64,000 nt of DNA from Janibacter indicus (GTDB lineage Bacteria > Actinomycetota > Actinomycetes > Actinomycetales > Dermatophilaceae), in assembly GCF_900176385.1 (NCBI RefSeq), contig NZ_FWXN01000004.1, positions 62,001 to 126,000 on the forward strand, in the 5' to 3' direction. Of this stretch, positions 60,966 through 64,000 are shown piece after piece. Positions within the stretch are counted from its first letter, which is position 1, and each line of letters opens with the position of its first letter. The translations under genes and the position numbers were made by a program. The notes under the pieces are model-generated. The model ran no database searches and had not been told where the DNA came from. It saw only the letters and a program-made list of their open reading frames with translations.

Positions 60966-62129
60966 GTGACGGTGATGGAGATGATCCGGTCGGCCACGAC
61001 CGGGCACGACGCTACCCGCCAGCGGCCCGAGGTGCGGGCTGCGGGCGCCGGCGCGGCGACCGCGGCCGCCGGGTGGTGCGTCACCGTCCTGCTCGTCGTC
61101 CTCGCCGGTCTGGCCGTACCGCGGGCCACCGCGAGCTTCGGTGACGTGCTCGGCTCGGGCAGCCTGCTGTGGCTCGTCCTCGGCGGCGGCCGCCTGCACG
61201 TGGGCGAGGGCGTCCTCGCCCTCACCCCGCTGCTCGGCACCCTCCTGCTCGTGCTGCTCGCCCGGTGGGGCGCCCGTCGCGGTCTGCCCGACGAGTCCGA
61301 GCCGCGGCTGCAGGGCGCCTGGGTCGGCGGGTACGCGCTCTTCGGTCTCGTCGCCGCACTGCTCGGTCAGCTCTCCCCGGCCACTCCCGGCTGGACCAGC
61401 CTGCCCGTACCCCTCGTCGTCGTGCCGGTTGTCGGCCTGCTCCTCGCGCACGGCCTGCCCGAGCCGGTCGCCGAGCGGTGGGCGAGCGCGCCGCTCGCGC
61501 TGCGTCGTGGCCTGCGGCCCGGGGCGAAGGGGGCCGCCACCCTCGTCGGAATGGGTTCCCTGCTCGTCGTCGTCGCGACGGCGATCCACCTGGGCCGTGT
61601 CGGGCACATCCAGTCCGAGCTCGAGGCCGGCTTCTTCGGCGGCCTGCTCCTCGTGCTCCTCCAGCTGCTGCTGCTGCCCAACCTCGGCATCTGGGCGCTG
61701 TCCTTCGCCGCCGGCCCGGGTGTCGCCACCGCCGGCGGGGCGATGACCACCTGGTCGGGGGCCGAGGCCGGGCTGCTGCCGATGGTGCCCGTGCTCGCCG
61801 CCCAGCCCCAGCCCGGTGACCTGCCGTGGGTGACCCGGCTCCTGGTGCTGCTGCCCGTGGTCGTCGGGGTCCTCGTCGCCCGCTGGGCCCTCCGCGAGGT
61901 GCCGCGTCTGGCCCCCACCCAGGCCAAGCTCGCGGCCGTCGCCACCGCCGTCCTCGTCGCCGCCGTCGGGGTGGCCGTGCTCGACGGTCTCGGCGGCGGC
62001 TCGATCGGTGCGGTGCGCCTGAGCGACCTCGGTGCTCCCGCGCTGCCGCTCATGCTCGTGCTGCTGCTCGAGCTGGGGCTGGGCGCCCTGGCCGTTCTCG
62101 CCCGTGACTGGTGGGTCCTGCGCCGCTGA
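60966..62129 (+). CDS. DUF6350 family polytopic membrane protein
   Basis: The 387-residue protein has about nine hydrophobic helices between residues 30 and 380 and the layout of DUF6350, an actinobacterial membrane family commonly found near sucCD and purNH, as here. Segments LLWLVLGGGRLHVGEGVLALTPLLGTLLLVLL (in parts, about 65-95) and GGAMTTWSGAEAGLLPMVPVLAAQP (about 257-281) are conserved-looking. The function is unknown. GTG 60966 is preceded by GACGAT-N6, perhaps a leaderless promoter; GTG 60972 and ATG 60975 are close alternatives. Confidence 0.8.
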   Translation: MTVMEMIRSATTGHDATRQRPEVRAAGAGAATAAAGWCVTVLLVVLAGLAVPRATASFGDVLGSGSLLWLVLGGGRLHVGEGVLALTPLLGTLLLVLLARWGARRGLPDESEPRLQGAWVGGYALFGLVAALLGQLSPATPGWTSLPVPLVVVPVVGLLLAHGLPEPVAERWASAPLALRRGLRPGAKGAATLVGMGSLLVVVATAIHLGRVGHIQSELEAGFFGGLLLVLLQLLLLPNLGIWALSFAAGPGVATAGGAMTTWSGAEAGLLPMVPVLAAQPQPGDLPWVTRLLVLLPVVVGVLVARWALREVPRLAPTQAKLAAVATAVLVAAVGVAVLDGLGGGSIGAVRLSDLGAPALPLMLVLLLELGLGALAVLARDWWVLRR

Positions 62130-62184
62130 GCGGATCCCCCTTCGTCCTGCCGCAGCGGTCCCGGGTGCCGTGACCGACTCGTGA

Positions 62185-62212
62185 TGCAACCGGATCGCGG
62201 CTCCGACCGTCT
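62185..62212 (+). promoter_or_regulatory. Predicted ECF promoter of the lipoprotein gene
   Basis: TGCAACC (62185-62191), a 16-nt spacer and CGTCT (62208-62212). It matches the promoter of the sigma gene in both boxes and exact spacing, so the lipoprotein gene is a predicted regulon member. Confidence 0.6.
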
Positions 62213-62261
62213 GCTGGGGTGAGCGGCCCCGCAGGGGGAGCCGCAGGACAGGGGCACTCCG

Positions 62262-62993
62262 ATGAACCGCAGGACCCGACCGATCATGACCGTGGCGGCC
62301 GCCGCCATCGCCGCGCTCTCGCTCGCAGCCTGTGGCGGTTCCGACCAGGCCGGGGACCCGGCGTCGCAGACCACGGTGACCGAGCGCTCGCAGATGACCA
62401 CCTCGGCGACGACGACGCAGACTGCCTCCCCGGCCGCGAGCGCCACGTCGACCGCGGCCCCGGCCGCGCCCAGCAGCAGCGGGCCCTCCGCGGCGCCGGC
62501 CGATCCGAGCGAACCCGGGACCGTGCCGCCCGATGCCAACGCGTCCGCACCGTCGGGCGGCGGCGACGAGCTGACGACCCGGGACTCCGAAGCGCTCTTC
62601 GTCTCGCCGAGCGGCAGGATCAGCTGTCACATGACCGCCATGGGCACCACCCAGGTGCGGTGCGACCTCGTCGGCGCCACCTTCCCCGTCGCCGATGACG
62701 TCGCCGCCGACTGCGAGTGGGACACCGGCACGAGCATGCACGTGAGCAGTGACGGAGGTGCGCAGGTCGGCTGCGTGAGTGACGTCGTCGCCACCGGCAG
62801 AGCTGACTCCGAGCAGGCGCGGCTGTGGTGGCAGGAGTCCTTCGGCACCGCGGGCAACGGGCAGGCCGTCCTGCCCTATGGCAAGAGCCTCAACGTCGGT
62901 GGCGCCCGGTGCACGAGCACCCGGGAGCACGTGCGGTGCACGGTCGATGGCCAGGGATTCACGATCAGCACCGGCGGGTACACGCTCGTCTGA
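62262..62993 (+). CDS. Lipoprotein with DUF6636-like domain
   Basis: The 243-residue protein has a lipoprotein signal (IAALSLAACGG; lipidated Cys at about residue 25), a long Thr/Ser/Ala/Pro-rich spacer (about 30-100) and a C-terminal domain (about 105-243) with SPSGRISCHM, VRCDL, CEWDTGTS, GCVSDVV, LPYGKSLNVG, GARCTSTREHVRCTVDGQGF. Six Cys in this domain suggest three disulphides, and the pattern SPSG.I.C ... LPYG ... GF resembles DUF6636. It is anchored on the outer face of the cytoplasmic membrane. AGGGG precedes the ATG. A predicted ECF promoter links it to the sigma factor 1.4 kb away. Confidence 0.82.
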   Translation: MNRRTRPIMTVAAAAIAALSLAACGGSDQAGDPASQTTVTERSQMTTSATTTQTASPAASATSTAAPAAPSSSGPSAAPADPSEPGTVPPDANASAPSGGGDELTTRDSEALFVSPSGRISCHMTAMGTTQVRCDLVGATFPVADDVAADCEWDTGTSMHVSSDGGAQVGCVSDVVATGRADSEQARLWWQESFGTAGNGQAVLPYGKSLNVGGARCTSTREHVRCTVDGQGFTISTGGYTLV

Positions 62994-63047
62994 CGTCGAC
63001 GACGGGTCTCGTCCCCGGGACGACGAGGGGCGCTCACCCACGCGACC

Positions 63048-63059
63048 TAGACTCGCGGG
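63048..63059 (+). promoter_or_regulatory. Leaderless -10 element of purN
   Basis: TAGACT (63048-63053), six bases, GTG 63060. Confidence 0.65.
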
Positions 63060-63662
63060 GTGAGCGCCCCCCTTCGTCTCGTCGTCCTCGTCTCCGGCTC
63101 CGGGTCCCTCCTGCAGGCCCTGCTCGACGCCCAGTCCGCGGGCACCCTGCCCGCGCAGGTCGTCGCCGTCGGCGCCGACAAGGAGTGCGCCGGCCTGGAG
63201 CGCGCGCGGTCGGCCGGGGTGGAGACCTTCGTCGAGGCGGTGCGCGACCACGCCGACCGCGGCGCGTGGGACGAGGCGCTCGCCGCCCGCATCGCCGAGC
63301 ACGCGCCCGACCTCGTCGTCACGGCCGGCTTCATGAAGATCCTCGGGCCGCAGGCCCTGGCCGCCGCCACCTTCGTCAACACCCACCCGGCGCTGCTGCC
63401 CGCCTTCCCCGGTGCCCACGGGGTGCGCGATGCCCTCGCGTACGGCGTGACCGTCACCGGGTCGACCGCCCACCTCGTCGACTCCGGCGTCGACACCGGG
63501 CCGATCATCGAGCAGCGCACCGTGGCGATCGCGCCCGACGACACCGAGGAGACGCTGCACAAGCGGATCAAGGTCGTCGAGCGCGAGATGCTCGTCGACG
63601 TCGTCACCGCCATGGCCACCGGCGGCTGGCGGGTCGAGGGACGACGGGTGCACATCGGCTGA
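63060..63662 (+). CDS. purN: Phosphoribosylglycinamide formyltransferase
   Basis: The 200-residue enzyme transfers a formyl group from 10-formyl-THF to GAR, the third step of purine synthesis. It has LVSGSGSLLQALLDA near the N-terminus, the catalytic Asn/His in FVNTHPALLPAFPG (about 102-115), and STAHLVDSGVDTGPIIEQ with the catalytic Asp (about 138-155). Length is normal. It is leaderless, and purH follows 122 nt later with its own promoter and a riboswitch. Confidence 0.96.
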   Translation: MSAPLRLVVLVSGSGSLLQALLDAQSAGTLPAQVVAVGADKECAGLERARSAGVETFVEAVRDHADRGAWDEALAARIAEHAPDLVVTAGFMKILGPQALAAATFVNTHPALLPAFPGAHGVRDALAYGVTVTGSTAHLVDSGVDTGPIIEQRTVAIAPDDTEETLHKRIKVVEREMLVDVVTAMATGGWRVEGRRVHIG

Positions 63663-63667
63663 GCATC

Positions 63668-63673
63668 TAGACT
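63668..63673 (+). promoter_or_regulatory. -10 element upstream of the ZTP riboswitch/purH
   Basis: TAGACT at 63668-63673 lies 7 nt before the start of the riboswitch RNA. It overlaps the end of purN closely, so purH has its own transcript. Confidence 0.6.
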
Positions 63674-63679
63674 CGGGGG

Positions 63680-63752
63680 CACACGACTGGCGAAGGTGGA
63701 TCACCACCGGGGAGTGAGACAAGTCGAGGTGCATCGCCCGCCTGGGTGCACC
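63680..63752 (+). ncRNA. ZTP (ZMP/pfl) riboswitch
   Basis: The two conserved halves are present: CACGACTGGCGAAGGTGGA with ACCACCGGGGAGTGAG (63680-63718), then CCGCCTGGGTGCAC (about 63738-63751). The pair GGGGAG and CCGCCTGGG is the hallmark of the pfl motif, which senses ZMP/ZTP when 10-formyl-THF is low. It lies just upstream of purH, a classic location, and should turn on purH when AICAR builds up. Confidence 0.9.
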
Positions 63753-63784
63753 CACCGCACCGCAGCGACCCTCCAGGAGTACTC

Positions 63785-64000
63785 GTGTCAGACCGCCGTC
63801 CCGTCCGCCGTGCCCTCGTCTCCGTCTTCGACAAGACCGGCCTGGAGGACCTCGTCCGCGGGCTCGCCGACGCCGGGGTCGAACTCGTCTCCACCGGCGG
63901 CTCGGCCGCCACGATCGCCGGTCTCGGCCTCCCGGTGACCAAGGTCGAGGACCTCACCGGCTTCCCCGAGTGCCTCGACGGCCGGGTCAAGACCCTCCAC
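63785..64000 (+). CDS. purH: Bifunctional AICAR transformylase/IMP cyclohydrolase PurH (5' part)
   Basis: The first 72 codons are visible before the window ends. They encode [39 protein letters not shown] and the beginning of the PurH-specific [13 protein letters not shown], the MGS-fold IMP cyclohydrolase domain. PurH carries out the last two steps of IMP synthesis and uses 10-formyl-THF, like PurN. GTG 63785 has CAGGAG 5 nt upstream. A ZTP riboswitch precedes it. Confidence 0.97.
   Translation, partial: MSDRRPVRRALVSVFDKTGLEDLVRGLADAGVELVSTGGSAATIAGLGLPVTKVEDLTGFPECLDGRVKTLH

Noticed and set aside
60870-63755. A long minus-strand frame across DUF6350, the lipoprotein gene and purN
   Set aside because: Shadow of real plus-strand genes that have signal peptides, promoters and family matches.

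Overview
The window is very GC-rich, densely packed DNA with actinobacterial hallmarks: a WhiB3-type regulator, a GroEL with a His-rich tail, MurT/GatD, GuaB3, an SSADH/GMC-oxidoreductase pair, DUF6350 and MT0933-like proteins, and many leaderless genes. The order groES-groEL ... whiB3 ... guaB ... guaB3 ... GMC oxidoreductase ... guaA matches what I recall of the mycobacterial groEL1-whiB3-guaB2-guaB3-choD-guaA region. The overall gene set suggests the order Micrococcales, perhaps Intrasporangiaceae (Janibacter-like). That placement is inference.

Layout. 1-2780: a truncated methyltransferase gene and a groES-groEL operon under two CIRCE operators. 2781-10667: what looks like an acquired catabolic island (PadR regulator, three-subunit molybdenum hydroxylase, crotonase, aryl-CoA ligase). 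Its content matches the furoic-acid (hmfABCDE) pathway, and it ends against the C-terminal stump of an FtsX-type ABC permease gene. 10691-28817: serA, a racemase-like protein, whiB3, guaB, peptidases, a drug exporter, guaB3, SSADH, a GMC oxidoreductase, SURF1 and guaA. 28839-31844: a small WXG-type locus bracketed by two paralogous single-TM proteins. 31913-38945: plsC-like, murT-gatD, a flippase-like protein, a PIG-L deacetylase, a glycosyltransferase carrying two repeat insertions, and NUDIX. 38946-46410: a repeat-rich accessory stretch with an AbiEi/DUF559-like gene between two copies of a palindromic repeat, a family 5 UDG, a stand-alone LigD polymerase, and a broken cysteine dioxygenase behind a Cys leader peptide. 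46433-52269: glycosyltransferase, pcrA, M23 peptidase, lipase. 52448-54538: sucCD. 54725-59327: GH25 lysozyme and the FMN-riboswitch ribD-ribE-ribBA-ribH operon. 59484-62993: an ECF sigma factor with its membrane partner, DUF6350, and a lipoprotein sharing the sigma promoter motif. 63060-64000: purN and the start of purH behind a ZTP riboswitch.

How the parts fit. Purine synthesis is spread through the window (guaB, guaB3, guaA, purN, purH). Cell-envelope functions recur (murT-gatD, M23, GH25, plsC-like, glycosyltransferases). The hmf-like island would convert an aromatic or furan acid to 2-oxoglutarate, feeding the TCA cycle.

Three window-wide signals stand out. About sixteen genes have a TANNNT-like -10 element ending exactly 6 nt before the start codon, implying leaderless mRNAs. 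The 9-mer CGAAGGGGG and its complement occur more than 30 times, several times as inverted pairs forming terminators. At least three families of palindromic interspersed repeats are present. The catabolic island largely lacks the first two signals. I saw no rRNA, tRNA, CRISPR array, complete insertion sequence or prophage.
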